A stretch of DNA of 64,000 nt, taken from the IMG/VR virus record IMGVR_UViG_3300034073_003245, positions 1 through 64,000 of that record, one strand, 5' to 3'. The stretch's first letter is position 1, and each line of letters starts with the position of its first letter. The notes beneath the pieces were generated by a model. That model ran no database searches. It was not told where the DNA came from and saw nothing but the letters and a program-made list of their open reading frames with translations. The translations under genes and the position numbers were made by a program. Positions 31,860-41,360 of this stretch are shown piece by piece. Origin of the DNA: a virus.

Positions 31860-33064
31860 CAGATATCAACAGACGTAAGGGCAACAGTGACATTCTGAAA
31901 TGGCATGTATGGAAGTGTCCCCTTTTTGGGGAAATCAACTGAAGATGCACCGCTTGATGAATTTCCATCTTCGCTGGTTACTGATATTGATGGAACAAAA
32001 ATAACGCCAGGAACAGAAGAAGCGAGAGCATAAAATTCCGACATTTTTATTGAATCAGTAAATCTATAGTTTTCTGGCGAAAAGTATTGAGATATTACAG
32101 ACTGCAAATTTTCTTCAACTATTGTCGCTTCGTATTCCGATGAATACCCGGCCTCAATAACAAGACTCAACTCTGCAAGAGTTACCGGATTTACGCCAAC
32201 CTCAAGGCCGGCAACTGTCCTTGCCTGGATTGCTAAAAGAAGATCAACCTTTTCATCTTCTGTTGGAAGTCTCCCAATCCCGTAGACATAAACCGTGACG
32301 TGGCCAACTTCCGCTGGTGTTTCCCACAATTGATCCCCAGCAGGATCCGTAAGGTCATATGTTTTACATCTAGAAACAGTTTCTGTGAACTGAGAAAGAG
32401 CAAAACCATCAATTTGACTTGCTCTTGCAAAAGAAGAAGATAGCGAGCCTAAATATTGAACCGCCCTTTCAAGATACTCATCGGATGTTTCTGGATTAGA
32501 GCCATATGTAAGGATTGAATCAAGTGTTGCGGAAACAATGTTAGAAGTTGGTGTGTCAATTGAAAATTCAAGACCTTGCCCTATTGGGAGAATTACACCA
32601 ACATCAAGTGCTCGGCATTCAATGGTTGTAGAAGGAAGCGGTTCTGTTCCGGTATATGTAACGGGATCAATAATTCCTTCTTCTGCTGTTTCAAAATATA
32701 TTGAAATCGGTTGTCCAAGATTTTCATAGTCGTATCTAATGACCGTTCCAGCAGGAATAGAAGTTCCGTCATAGTCAATGCATGTAAAAACTACGTCAAT
32801 AGTTGCTCTTGCGCCCTCGTTTGCCGTTACCCCCATCATCCCGAGAATGCCCGACATTAAACGGTCTGGCAACCTGTTGATCGCCGCAATATTCAGGGAT
32901 GAAATATAGGAAATCGCCTGAAGTATGGCGTCTTCTGGGGTTCCCTGGCGCAATTGAAATTCAGGCAAAGCAAGACGCCCGTATTCAATGGCATCAAAAT
33001 AAATGTCGGTTGGAGATACGTCAAAGTCTCTCAGTGTTACATATCTTGAAAAATCATACGGCAT
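31859..33064 (-). CDS. Baseplate J-like protein (wedge)
   Basis: 401 residues. A-I-N-R-L-P-D-R-L near 60, then G-V-T-A-N-E-G-A-R-A-T and I-P-A-G-T-V-I-R form the N-terminal part of the baseplate J/T4 gp6 family. The middle N-P-E-T-S-D-E-Y-L-E-R-A, with R-A-S-Q-I-D-G-F-A, is the standard J core. These proteins form the wedge ring that drives sheath contraction. It overlaps the genes on both sides by one base. Confidence 0.88.
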   Translation of the reverse strand: MPYDFSRYVTLRDFDVSPTDIYFDAIEYGRLALPEFQLRQGTPEDAILQAISYISSLNIAAINRLPDRLMSGILGMMGVTANEGARATIDVVFTCIDYDGTSIPAGTVIRYDYENLGQPISIYFETAEEGIIDPVTYTGTEPLPSTTIECRALDVGVILPIGQGLEFSIDTPTSNIVSATLDSILTYGSNPETSDEYLERAVQYLGSLSSSFARASQIDGFALSQFTETVSRCKTYDLTDPAGDQLWETPAEVGHVTVYVYGIGRLPTEDEKVDLLLAIQARTVAGLEVGVNPVTLAELSLVIEAGYSSEYEATIVEENLQSVISQYFSPENYRFTDSIKMSEFYALASSVPGVIFVPSISVTSEDGNSSSGASSVDFPKKGTLPYMPFQNVTVALTSVDI

Positions 33065-33369
33065 TAACGATCACCAACTATCTTGAAGGAAAATTCAACG
33101 CTCAATGACCCGCTTACTGGCTCTTTTGAGGGGACAATTGATGTTATCTCAACTTCTGGAACATATTTAGCCGCATTGAGAATAAAATCAGCAGGTTCAA
33201 CTGGCATGAATGATGGATCCAAAACTCCAAAGTCGGGCGTAATCGGATTTTCTCCCGGCTCTGTCAGTAGGGAGATTGTTAACATTTGTTTGTAATAATC
33301 GTATGTACCATCTGTGAGTTTGGCTATTCCTGTAGTGTCAAACTTTAATGGAAATTCAAGTGAGTCCAT
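33064..33369 (-). CDS. T4 gp25-like baseplate wedge protein
   Basis: 101 residues, the normal size of gp25/W proteins, with D-Y-Y-K-Q-M-L, E-P-G-E-N-P-I-T-P-D-F-G and A-A-K-Y-V-P-E-V-E-I. gp25 starts sheath polymerisation at the baseplate. The E-P-G-x-N/R-P-x2-P-x-F-G block is the family signature. The stop overlaps the J start in TAATG. Confidence 0.85.
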   Translation of the reverse strand: MDSLEFPLKFDTTGIAKLTDGTYDYYKQMLTISLLTEPGENPITPDFGVLDPSFMPVEPADFILNAAKYVPEVEITSIVPSKEPVSGSLSVEFSFKIVGDR

Positions 33370-33386
33370 TTTCTTATTATCTCACA

Positions 33387-33701
33387 TTATCCGAACACTT
33401 GTGTTGCGATTATTGAACTTGCGCTCAAGTCTCCGTCATCTGCGGATGGATTTGCCTCACCCATGACATACATTTCCGTATTAGAGGCATTTGTGTATGC
33501 GCAAAGCACTTGTGTGCCGACTGCCAATGGTTTGCCTAGCCTCGCATTTAAAACCCGCAGTGGGCCCACTGTCACCCCAAGTTTGGGAATGGTTACAAAT
33601 GGTCTTTCTTGTTGGTTAACTGCTTTAACAATTCCAACATATATTCCTCCAGGAGGAGTCGGATGTTGTGATGCTTTTGATCTGTTGATGATGTTAGCCA
33701 A
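33387..33701 (-). CDS. Baseplate spike/gpV-like OB-fold protein
   Basis: 104 residues: G-G-I-Y-V-G-I-V-K-A-V-N, then V-T-I-P-K-L-G-V-T-V-G-P-L and G-T-Q-V-L-C-A-Y-T. This is the OB-fold core found at the N-terminus of gpV/gp5 spikes. No beta-helix or tip follows, so the spike tip may be another protein. It overlaps the hub gene by 8 bases. Confidence 0.7.
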   Translation of the reverse strand: MANIINRSKASQHPTPPGGIYVGIVKAVNQQERPFVTIPKLGVTVGPLRVLNARLGKPLAVGTQVLCAYTNASNTEMYVMGEANPSADDGDLSASSIIATQVFG

Positions 33702-35373
33702 TTGAGCACCTACCTATGTTTACAGCGATTGCATCGTCAACTTGTCCCTTGACAATTTTTTTATAAGATTTAGGAAAACGTTTTTTTAAAACTTCATCTT
33801 GTATTGCGTAAAGGATATTATTGTAAAATTTTGCACCTAATTGAGATTCAAAAATTCCATGATGCAGCGCCGAGTTGTAATACAGGCTTTCTGCGTCTTC
33901 TGGAGAACCGAGCAACGGCGCACCATCGGCGCATGACAGCATTTCACCAATTACATATACGTTATTTTCTGCATCATAGAATATATGCGTGCTGATTGTA
34001 ATTATTTGTTTACCGCCAATATTGTTTTGGATATATAGCGGCCTGTTGTAGATGTCAATATTCCCAAATTCAACCATATCTGCAATAGCATTAAGCGCTT
34101 CCTGCAAAGAAACTCCACCTGGAACAAGTTTTCTTATTGCATTAGAGTTCACAAAATTTAAAACGTGGGGATAATAATCAGGTCTTCTTGAGTTTGGAAG
34201 TTTAACCATAGACAATTGGCCGTCTGGAGAAAGTGTAGTTCCCGGTATTGCCCCAGTTGGGAGTATTTCTGCCCTAGTGACTTCGCCTATTGCGCTGGCG
34301 CCATAAATTGGTCTTTGTATTTTGTACTGAGATTCAAATATCTGACCCACTGGTAGTTGTGGGATATCCGGCTCTTTGCCGTCTTCTTTTCTCAAACGTT
34401 CAGGCGTTCTGAATTCAACACCAACCGGATCGGTTGTCTGCTCGGAAAAGTTAACTGCTGTTATTAAATAATATCCAGACATATTCGGAATATTTTTAAT
34501 GCGTATTGTCATTCCCGGTCTTAACTGGACTCCGTTTTGGCGAGATACCTGAAGAGAGCCAGACGCCTCCATCGGGTCGTTTTCATTTCGCGATATTTGC
34601 GGAAGAGACATGACCTCAAATGCCGAAGGGTTTGCCGTATAGCCCACATAATCCATAGGTATGTAATATTTATTTGGATATAGTTCCGGTTTTTTTGTTT
34701 TTGGATTAATAATTGGCTTACCTTTTTTGTCCTTCTTTTGCTTGCCCTTTAGGACCTCCGTACCCCATCTATAAAGAAGCCATTCTTGTGTACCAAAGTA
34801 CAAAACTCCATCTTGCACAAAAAGCATGTACTGAGACTCATCTGCAATGCTCTTGATGACATTCCAAACAGAGTCAGATTGACCATCTCCAGAGTTTTTG
34901 CTTGAATGCTTGATTCTTGAACTTTTTTCTCCAACAAACTGGAGACCGTATCTTCTGGCTGCTTTTTGAACATAGGAATAACCAGAGCCACTAATTGCTT
35001 CAGGTTTTTTATCTCGCTTCATTTGCTGAACGGCTTTGGGCATGGCCTCAACAGACCAAATAGGCGAAGAACTATTTTGCTGCGAAACAGAAACCTGGCT
35101 TATTTCGTATATGTGTCGTATTCTTGTGACTATTGGAGAATCGTCACCCAAAACTCTTATTTTGTCTATTGAGGTTGTCTCATACACAACGTCAACTCCT
35201 ACTTGGAAGTAGTTATTTACGCCCATTACAAAACCTGGGTCAATAACAGAAAAAGAAAGTTGATTAGCCATATCCATTGAATAACTAACATTTATATTCA
35301 AAAGATTTGATGCTATAGACGCCATCTGCGCTCTTGACAGATATCCAATCTGTAGAGACTCTCCCGTAAACAT
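33694..35373 (-). CDS. Baseplate hub protein (gpD/gp27/XkdQ type)
   Basis: 559 residues. The N-terminal beta domain (V-S-Y-S-M-D-M-A-N-Q-L-S-F-S-V) is followed by I-W-S-V-E-A-M-P-K-A, a helical part (V-W-N-V-I-K-S-I-A-D-E-S-Q-Y-M-L-F) and G-M-T-I-R-I-K-N-I-P, as in hub proteins. A large C-terminal extension (about 340-559) is of unknown fold. The hub trimer joins the tube to the spike. Its position between the XkdP-like and gpV-like genes is as expected. Confidence 0.75.
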   Translation of the reverse strand: MFTGESLQIGYLSRAQMASIASNLLNINVSYSMDMANQLSFSVIDPGFVMGVNNYFQVGVDVVYETTSIDKIRVLGDDSPIVTRIRHIYEISQVSVSQQNSSSPIWSVEAMPKAVQQMKRDKKPEAISGSGYSYVQKAARRYGLQFVGEKSSRIKHSSKNSGDGQSDSVWNVIKSIADESQYMLFVQDGVLYFGTQEWLLYRWGTEVLKGKQKKDKKGKPIINPKTKKPELYPNKYYIPMDYVGYTANPSAFEVMSLPQISRNENDPMEASGSLQVSRQNGVQLRPGMTIRIKNIPNMSGYYLITAVNFSEQTTDPVGVEFRTPERLRKEDGKEPDIPQLPVGQIFESQYKIQRPIYGASAIGEVTRAEILPTGAIPGTTLSPDGQLSMVKLPNSRRPDYYPHVLNFVNSNAIRKLVPGGVSLQEALNAIADMVEFGNIDIYNRPLYIQNNIGGKQIITISTHIFYDAENNVYVIGEMLSCADGAPLLGSPEDAESLYYNSALHHGIFESQLGAKFYNNILYAIQDEVLKKRFPKSYKKIVKGQVDDAIAVNIGRCSIG

Positions 35374-35376
35374 CGT

Positions 35377-36927
35377 TTAACCTTTTGGTTGCGGATATGC
35401 AATAGAAGAAACGGTTGGGACAAAAGTGTAGGTATTTGTCCACAAGTCTCTTTGCGGATCTGTTTTTGGTGGCGGACAACATTCAGGCTTGCCGCTTCCT
35501 GGCCTTAATTTTGGAATGCGAATAATGTCTCTTGCTATTATTGGGTACTCATTTAGTGTGATGGACACTTCAGCCGCCGCTATTTCCTTGCCATTCGGAG
35601 TAAGTCTGTTCGCGACAATAGACATGTCAGCGATTACCCAACTAATTCCACCTGCTTTTTGCAAAAATGGGTATCTAAAAGTATTTGTCAGAAGCGTATT
35701 CATGTTATAAATTCTGATCGGGCTAGGGGCGGCAGCCATGCTTCTTATGTTGTCAATTTGTTCGTCAATTGAAACATCAATACCGTCATTCAATGGTTGA
35801 CCACTGAAAAATCCAGGGCCGAAAGCGGTTGTCCGTGTTCCGGTCACCAAAAACCTAAACGAAACTTTTGTTAGGTTGTAATTTGACCAGTCAACATAAG
35901 GATAATTTCCACTTCTAGGAACTTCATTCCAGGTTGAGTTTAGTTGAGAAAATTCAAAAGAATTTGGTATCAACTCAAATGCGTGCCGCCTAACGATGTC
36001 TGTTCTTGTAGATGACGTAGCGCCAGTTCTTTCATAAACAGAAAATTTTTGCTCCATATAGGGAGCGGCGTTATTGTAGGCAATACCACTGTTAAAGTCT
36101 CTAGTATTTATTTGGACGGTAACTGTGGACTTGGACGATGGAGTTTGGTTATTTTTTCTGTTGTCACCGCGCCTCTGGCTTGATCCTGTTGATGGGGTGT
36201 TGGTTGATGGGTTGCTTGAACCAGAAGAACCGCTAGACCACCCCTCAAACTCTCTCGGCACTCTATATTTGTCGCCAGGGTCAAAGCCCTCAAACTCCCT
36301 AACACCGCTTGGCCGCCCGGGATCAAAGCCTTCAAATTCGCGAGGTGTTGTGTATTTTTTCCCGTAGAAATTATCCCAAGCCTCATTTGATTTGCCAAGT
36401 TCTTCAAGGAAATCTTTGTCTACGCCAGGCTGATCTACAGTCGGAGGAACAATTCTTGATGGGGCGTCTGTAGTTCCACCAGAGGTTATTTCATCAATTT
36501 CTAGAGATGAAAGACGGATAAAAACAAAGTTTCCCCAAGCCTTTGAATTATCAAGCCTTGTTCTTTCAAGTTTATCTTTTACAAGATTATCTTCGTACTC
36601 TATTTTGGCGCCGGAAATTGTTCTAACGGTAAATTTTTCATTTGACTTCCCCGGTTTTCCGGTTTTAACCCAAATGTACTGCCCTGCGCCAAGAACTGGT
36701 TTTCCATCAAGCCCATCATTTACGATCTTTTCCCATATTGGAAAATTTTTTGTTTTTTCATTAGTACAGCGATAAACAACAAGGCCTGCATTCTGCTCGG
36801 CTACTTGCACGATCATTCCAGGTCGCTGTTTTTCAAAAACATTATTTTGGCGCTCATATGAAAGACCGCCACTAGGGTGCGCCCGGATCGGGTTCTTGAA
36901 TGTTCCGTTTTCCCGTGAGGTTGCCAT
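35377..36927 (-). CDS. Tail protein with internal REFEGFDPG repeats
   Basis: 516 residues. The C-terminal 230 residues (F-E-L-I-P-N-S-F-E-F-S-Q-L, then W-S-N-Y-N-L-T-K-V-S-F-R-F) resemble the tail/baseplate proteins between tape measure and hub in Bacillus PBSX-type tails. The N-terminal 145 residues are a separate beta domain. Between them lie three copies of R-E-F-E-G-(F/W)-(D/S) in about 45 residues, followed by a Ser/Gly/Asn/Pro linker. It probably links tube end to hub. Confidence 0.65.
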   Translation of the reverse strand: MATSRENGTFKNPIRAHPSGGLSYERQNNVFEKQRPGMIVQVAEQNAGLVVYRCTNEKTKNFPIWEKIVNDGLDGKPVLGAGQYIWVKTGKPGKSNEKFTVRTISGAKIEYEDNLVKDKLERTRLDNSKAWGNFVFIRLSSLEIDEITSGGTTDAPSRIVPPTVDQPGVDKDFLEELGKSNEAWDNFYGKKYTTPREFEGFDPGRPSGVREFEGFDPGDKYRVPREFEGWSSGSSGSSNPSTNTPSTGSSQRRGDNRKNNQTPSSKSTVTVQINTRDFNSGIAYNNAAPYMEQKFSVYERTGATSSTRTDIVRRHAFELIPNSFEFSQLNSTWNEVPRSGNYPYVDWSNYNLTKVSFRFLVTGTRTTAFGPGFFSGQPLNDGIDVSIDEQIDNIRSMAAAPSPIRIYNMNTLLTNTFRYPFLQKAGGISWVIADMSIVANRLTPNGKEIAAAEVSITLNEYPIIARDIIRIPKLRPGSGKPECCPPPKTDPQRDLWTNTYTFVPTVSSIAYPQPKG

Positions 36928-39900
36928 TACGACCTGTCTCTCTTCTGGCGCTCAATGTCCTTGACTTTTTGAAAAACCATTTCTGCAATTTCATTGGCAG
37001 ACGCATTTGCGTTACCAGAAATATAGAAGTTGTAGTTGTTTCCGCCACCACTGCCCATGGTTAGTGGTTGGCGCGATGCCATTTGACCAACTGGAGTTGC
37101 AGAGTCTCCAATCCCCGGTCCTGGAACAACATGGAGATGTCTCGCTCCGCCTATGCCGTGGAACTCTGCAAACCCGCCACCAGCCCTAACTAGGGTTTGA
37201 TACTGCCCTAGGTTTTGCCCAACTAAATCGTACGCTCTTCCGGTTACGTGGTCTGAGTTTATTGAACCAAGACCGTAGTTTCTAAAGGATGACGTGACCG
37301 TCCGTTTGCCAGTAAGCATTCCATCCATTGCTGAATGTCTTCCCATAGTCTGTGCAAGTTTGCTAGAAGTTGTGTCGCCAATTCTTGAGCCGCGAGGCGT
37401 GGGAGTGTCTTCTGTTTCAAGAAGTTTCTTGAAAGACTCCTTCGTATACCAGGACGGAACTTGTTCTTGCTGGGAAGTATAAAACTCTTTCATCTTGTTG
37501 ATAAGTTCAGTTGTCTTGTTGGCCATCTCCTGTGGAAGATCTTCTAGTTTTGTTGCTTCGCTGGATGGCTTATCAAGGGCTGTCATCTTTAGACCACCAA
37601 GACCGAGAGACGTCAAGTATTCACCCATCCTGAGTGAACCCTGGTTAAAGCCGCCAATTGAAGCCTGCGCAATTTTTGCCAACTGCTCAGGGCTCATCTT
37701 CATGATCCGTTGATTTACCTCTTCGGCATTGAGTGTTTGGCCACTCTTGCCTAGAAGCAGAGTGTTTAGTTGTCCAGATATCTGGCCGGCAAATTGCGGA
37801 AGAACCGCTTTTTGATATTCAACAAACGCAGGATTTTCGTAGAACTTTTGGTCGGCCATTCCCTCAAAAGCGCCGCCTTTTTGATATGCGGTGCCGCCCT
37901 TTTGGAACGAAAGCATTGTCTGGGCAAGAGCCATTCCCGGATCGCCGTAGTATGCAATATTTTGCTCAATAATATCTCTAATAAATTTTGTTTTGTCTTT
38001 TTCCGATGCCTGACCACCACTCGTTGAATCAACAAGATCTCTAAAGGCTCTTGCTGTTTCGTTAAGAATTTCTGGCGCCTCAAGTCTCTTGAGGTTCTCG
38101 TCAAAAATACTCAAGTTGTCAACCAAAATATTATTCAGAGAAGTTTTCATTTGCTCTGTAGTTTTCATGGTCGTTAGACCGAGTTCTTTCATGATCTCAA
38201 TAGAACTCTTGGTTGCGTCATACAGGTTGACATTCATTGACTTGGCAAGTTCGTTAATTTCCCTGTCTGACTTGCCGGTTATGCGATTGAGGTCATCCAT
38301 CCTCTTGTTGTACTTTTCCTGCAGAGGGCCCATAGCCTGCTCAGTAAGTTCCATGTCTTTTTTCATTGTTTTTAGAAATTCGCCAGGCTTTTTTAGGTTT
38401 TCCTCAAGTTCTTTTGAAGACATTTCAACGCCAAGTTGTTTTTGCAAAGAAAAAATTTGCTTGACTGTTTTTTCCTGGTCTGCCCTGTATGAAGGTATTT
38501 CCCCAATAACTTCCTGAACCCTTCTTTGCCTCTCTTGAAGATTTTTAAACACATCTCTAACTGCGGTGCGACCAGAGCCGCTTTCTTTTGCGACAGAATC
38601 AAAAATGCCACTCAATGTTGTATTGAGTATCTCGTTTGTCATCTCTGTTGCGTTTTTACGGGCCTGTTTTGCTTCTGCTCGTTTTTTATTGAGATTTCCC
38701 GCAATAGCACCAACCACACCGCCAACTACTGCTCCAACTGCCGCACCAACAGGACCACCCATCATCGCGCCAAGTGCCGCGCCTCCGCCTATTCCAGAAA
38801 GGGCTCCCCCAGCAGAAGTTTTTGCTGTAAGAGCAGTGCCGCCAAGACCAACAGCCAGGCCAGCAAGTGGGTTCATCATTCCCACCATTCCACCAAGGGC
38901 GAGCGCGCCCTGCGCTTCCTGTGGAGCGATCATTGATAGAGCAGATAGGCCCATTGAGGCTCCCATCTTCCCGCTCATTGAGCCCTGGAATTTGCCCATT
39001 CTTTTTCCAAATTTTCCTTCAGATCTTTGTCTTCTTAGGAAACTGGCAGTCCTTTGACGCCTTGTGTCCTTAAAGTCTTTTCCTCCAGGCGTGTCATCGT
39101 AGTCAACGCTTTGGTTATAAAACCATTGCCCTATTCTGTTAAAGCGTGCTGCTCTGCCAGGAAGATTAACTCTGTAGTTTGGATCACCCGTGTACCATCT
39201 TCTGTTTACTGGACTTGTCGGCCCGGCTGGAATGCTTGGGGTTGGAAGCACAAACCCGCCCGGCCCTCCCGGCCCGCCTGGTCCACCCGGCCCGCCACCT
39301 GGTGCAATAATGATTGGTGCGCCTCCAGTTGACATCATGCCTCTTGATGACATGCCACCACCGCCGCCTGGGGTAATAACTTGGCCCCTGTTGAGCGCAG
39401 CCATTGTTGTGCCAAGGTTTCTTCCGCCAGCGACTGGTGTTGCTGGAGCACCGCGAGCCCCAATTCCGCCTATATTTACATTGTTGGCATTGACGTTCAT
39501 GTTCCTGACGTTTTCTGAGGCGATAAAACCACCCTTGGTGTTTTTCGCTTTTTGAAGACCGGTTCTCATGAGGGCAAATGTTGCGAATGCCCCAAACGCT
39601 CCACCCCCGGTCAGGCCCTGAAGGCCTTTGACCATTGATGTAATAGCGCCAACGATTGCCGTTAGACCCGAGAGAACATCGTTAATAAACGGAAGCATTC
39701 TCTGGAAGAGTTTTGTCATCTCTCCCTGGAATTCCATAATTTTTCCGATTAATTCACCGACACGATCACCAAACTCAAGAACAGTATCGCTGTTGTTCTG
39801 AAGCCATTGGTTGAATTGGCCGAATCTTGACGAACCAACCGCCTTTACGTGAGCCCAAACTCGGCCAAACATTTTCTCAATAACTCTCGCTCCGTCAATG

Positions 39901-41126
39901 TAGGGACGGAGTGTGTCCAGCATCTTGTTCCAGCCATAAGTGAATCTGTCCCACCAGTCGGACATTCTCTGGAAGATTCCCTCTGCTTCGTGGAGGTTAT
40001 TGTTAATAAAATCTGTTAAATATCTAACAACTTTGTCTGTTGCAGAAACTATTGATTCCAGCATTGATCCCATGCCGAATCTCTGGGTGCTTGCAGAAAT
40101 TCTTACAAAACCCCTACGCAAAATATTAAATATATCGTATGCAGCCTGTTTCATTGGCTCAAGAAGAGGCTGACCCAAATCTGCAAGTTGATTTCTTAGA
40201 ATATTAAAATACCCTTTGATTCTGTTCATGAGCGTTCCAGAAACGGCATCAAACTGGCCTTCAACTCCGGCGGCTTTTGCAAGTTCTCCACTAGTGATTG
40301 CTTGTTCAAGTTCTTTCTTTGTGTCAATACCAAGTTTTTTCATTGCCTTTTTCATGGCTTCTTGATCCGGGAAAAGACCTTCGGCTGCAACTTTCGCTTC
40401 CGAGAAACCCTTCTTTGTGTCTTGGAGAATTGCAATAAGTTCTCCAGCCTTCTTCACACCCTCTTCAAGAGGCTGGCCAGCAGAGGCAAAGTCCATCAGC
40501 CCTTTTAGTGTATTTTGTGATCTTTGGTTAAACGTTGAAGTTTTAGAAACTGTCGCAAAAACAGTTCCAAGATTTTGCATACCAGCAGCGGCAAGATATG
40601 CATCAGACTGTAGTGCTCTTAGAGTTTGACGAGACTGGTTAAGACCTGGGCCAAATTCTCTTTTTTGCGTGTAGCGAAACGCAAACATTGCCGCTTCTTG
40701 TTCCCTCATGGCGGCAGCAGCGGCAGATAGACCTGCTGTGAATGCTGCCATACCGGCAGCAAGTGGGCCCATAGTTGAGCGCATTGCTTTCATGATCCAG
40801 TTGCCGGCGACAAACGACGCATGGACGGCAATCATGGCTGCTGACATCAAGCCAAGTTCAAGAACCACTCCCTTTAGGGACAGGTTCATGGCCTTAAGGC
40901 CTATTGTTCCCATCATCTTGACGGATTTGTCAAGAGCATCAAAATGTTTACGCCATTTGACAGATGACTGATTTAGTCTGTTCTGGGTCTGATTTAAGCG
41001 TCCTACGGTGTTGTTGAGCGCTCTTGTGCGACTGTCTAACTGCCGTATGTCTCTGTTGGCTGACCGGAATCCACGCCCATCATAACGAGAGTCTATTTTT
41101 AAGACTGTCTCTGCTGTGGCCGCCAT
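36927..41126 (-). CDS. Tape measure protein with C-terminal M15-like peptidase
   Basis: 1399 residues, the longest minus-strand gene. The N-terminal third is helical with L-D-S-R-T-R-A-L-N-N-T-V-G coiled-coil pattern, then hydrophobic helices (about 75-130), a Gly/Pro-rich middle (about 590-640), glycine-zipper-like helices (about 735-815) and long charged helices. Residues about 1270-1345 contain S-D-H-V-T-G-R-A-Y-D and H-L-H-V-V, the S-x-H-x2-G-x-A-x-D plus H-x-H signature of M15/LAS wall peptidases. The protein sets tail length and probably digests peptidoglycan on ejection. Most family members lack this peptidase. Confidence 0.85.
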   Translation of the reverse strand: MAATAETVLKIDSRYDGRGFRSANRDIRQLDSRTRALNNTVGRLNQTQNRLNQSSVKWRKHFDALDKSVKMMGTIGLKAMNLSLKGVVLELGLMSAAMIAVHASFVAGNWIMKAMRSTMGPLAAGMAAFTAGLSAAAAAMREQEAAMFAFRYTQKREFGPGLNQSRQTLRALQSDAYLAAAGMQNLGTVFATVSKTSTFNQRSQNTLKGLMDFASAGQPLEEGVKKAGELIAILQDTKKGFSEAKVAAEGLFPDQEAMKKAMKKLGIDTKKELEQAITSGELAKAAGVEGQFDAVSGTLMNRIKGYFNILRNQLADLGQPLLEPMKQAAYDIFNILRRGFVRISASTQRFGMGSMLESIVSATDKVVRYLTDFINNNLHEAEGIFQRMSDWWDRFTYGWNKMLDTLRPYIDGARVIEKMFGRVWAHVKAVGSSRFGQFNQWLQNNSDTVLEFGDRVGELIGKIMEFQGEMTKLFQRMLPFINDVLSGLTAIVGAITSMVKGLQGLTGGGAFGAFATFALMRTGLQKAKNTKGGFIASENVRNMNVNANNVNIGGIGARGAPATPVAGGRNLGTTMAALNRGQVITPGGGGGMSSRGMMSTGGAPIIIAPGGGPGGPGGPGGPGGFVLPTPSIPAGPTSPVNRRWYTGDPNYRVNLPGRAARFNRIGQWFYNQSVDYDDTPGGKDFKDTRRQRTASFLRRQRSEGKFGKRMGKFQGSMSGKMGASMGLSALSMIAPQEAQGALALGGMVGMMNPLAGLAVGLGGTALTAKTSAGGALSGIGGGAALGAMMGGPVGAAVGAVVGGVVGAIAGNLNKKRAEAKQARKNATEMTNEILNTTLSGIFDSVAKESGSGRTAVRDVFKNLQERQRRVQEVIGEIPSYRADQEKTVKQIFSLQKQLGVEMSSKELEENLKKPGEFLKTMKKDMELTEQAMGPLQEKYNKRMDDLNRITGKSDREINELAKSMNVNLYDATKSSIEIMKELGLTTMKTTEQMKTSLNNILVDNLSIFDENLKRLEAPEILNETARAFRDLVDSTSGGQASEKDKTKFIRDIIEQNIAYYGDPGMALAQTMLSFQKGGTAYQKGGAFEGMADQKFYENPAFVEYQKAVLPQFAGQISGQLNTLLLGKSGQTLNAEEVNQRIMKMSPEQLAKIAQASIGGFNQGSLRMGEYLTSLGLGGLKMTALDKPSSEATKLEDLPQEMANKTTELINKMKEFYTSQQEQVPSWYTKESFKKLLETEDTPTPRGSRIGDTTSSKLAQTMGRHSAMDGMLTGKRTVTSSFRNYGLGSINSDHVTGRAYDLVGQNLGQYQTLVRAGGGFAEFHGIGGARHLHVVPGPGIGDSATPVGQMASRQPLTMGSGGGNNYNFYISGNANASANEIAEMVFQKVKDIERQKRDRS

Positions 41127-41159
41127 ATAAACCCCGTCGCACTAATAGGTCGGGCGCGG

Positions 41160-41360
41160 TTACTGAGATGCCCGTTTTTCCTGTTCTTCGCGATCTTGTT
41201 GAATAACTTTAGCACAGGCAAGCCGAATTAACCATTCGTCTTCCGTGCAATTAAGCAGCGAAATAGGGTCTGTTCCGAACAATTCCCCCAACCTTGCGGC
41301 TGAGATTATTGAGGAGTCCTCAACTAGTTCGCTGAAGACTCCATCGTAGGGTCCACGGTG
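41160..41360 (-). CDS. Tail assembly chaperone, frameshifted part (GT-like)
   Basis: A -1 frame open from 41360 to a stop at 41160, overlapping the end of the upstream chaperone by 37 bases and having no ATG or GTG start. The product reads L-L-N-C-T-E-D-E-W-L-I-R-L-A-C-A-K-V-I near the end, then a Gln/Glu/Arg tail, as in second-frame tail chaperones (lambda G-T). Position between the first chaperone and the tape measure is the classic one. The overlap window has no canonical X-XXY-YYZ heptamer; a GAC-CCT step (CCT slipping to CCC) is the best candidate. Confidence 0.7.
   Translation of the reverse strand, partial: HRGPYDGVFSELVEDSSIISAARLGELFGTDPISLLNCTEDEWLIRLACAKVIQQDREEQEKRASQ

Noticed and set aside
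38089-39555. Plus-strand frames opposite the tape measure gene
   Set aside because: Low-complexity products rich in Ala, Pro and Ser, lying inside a continuous 1399-codon gene on the minus strand.
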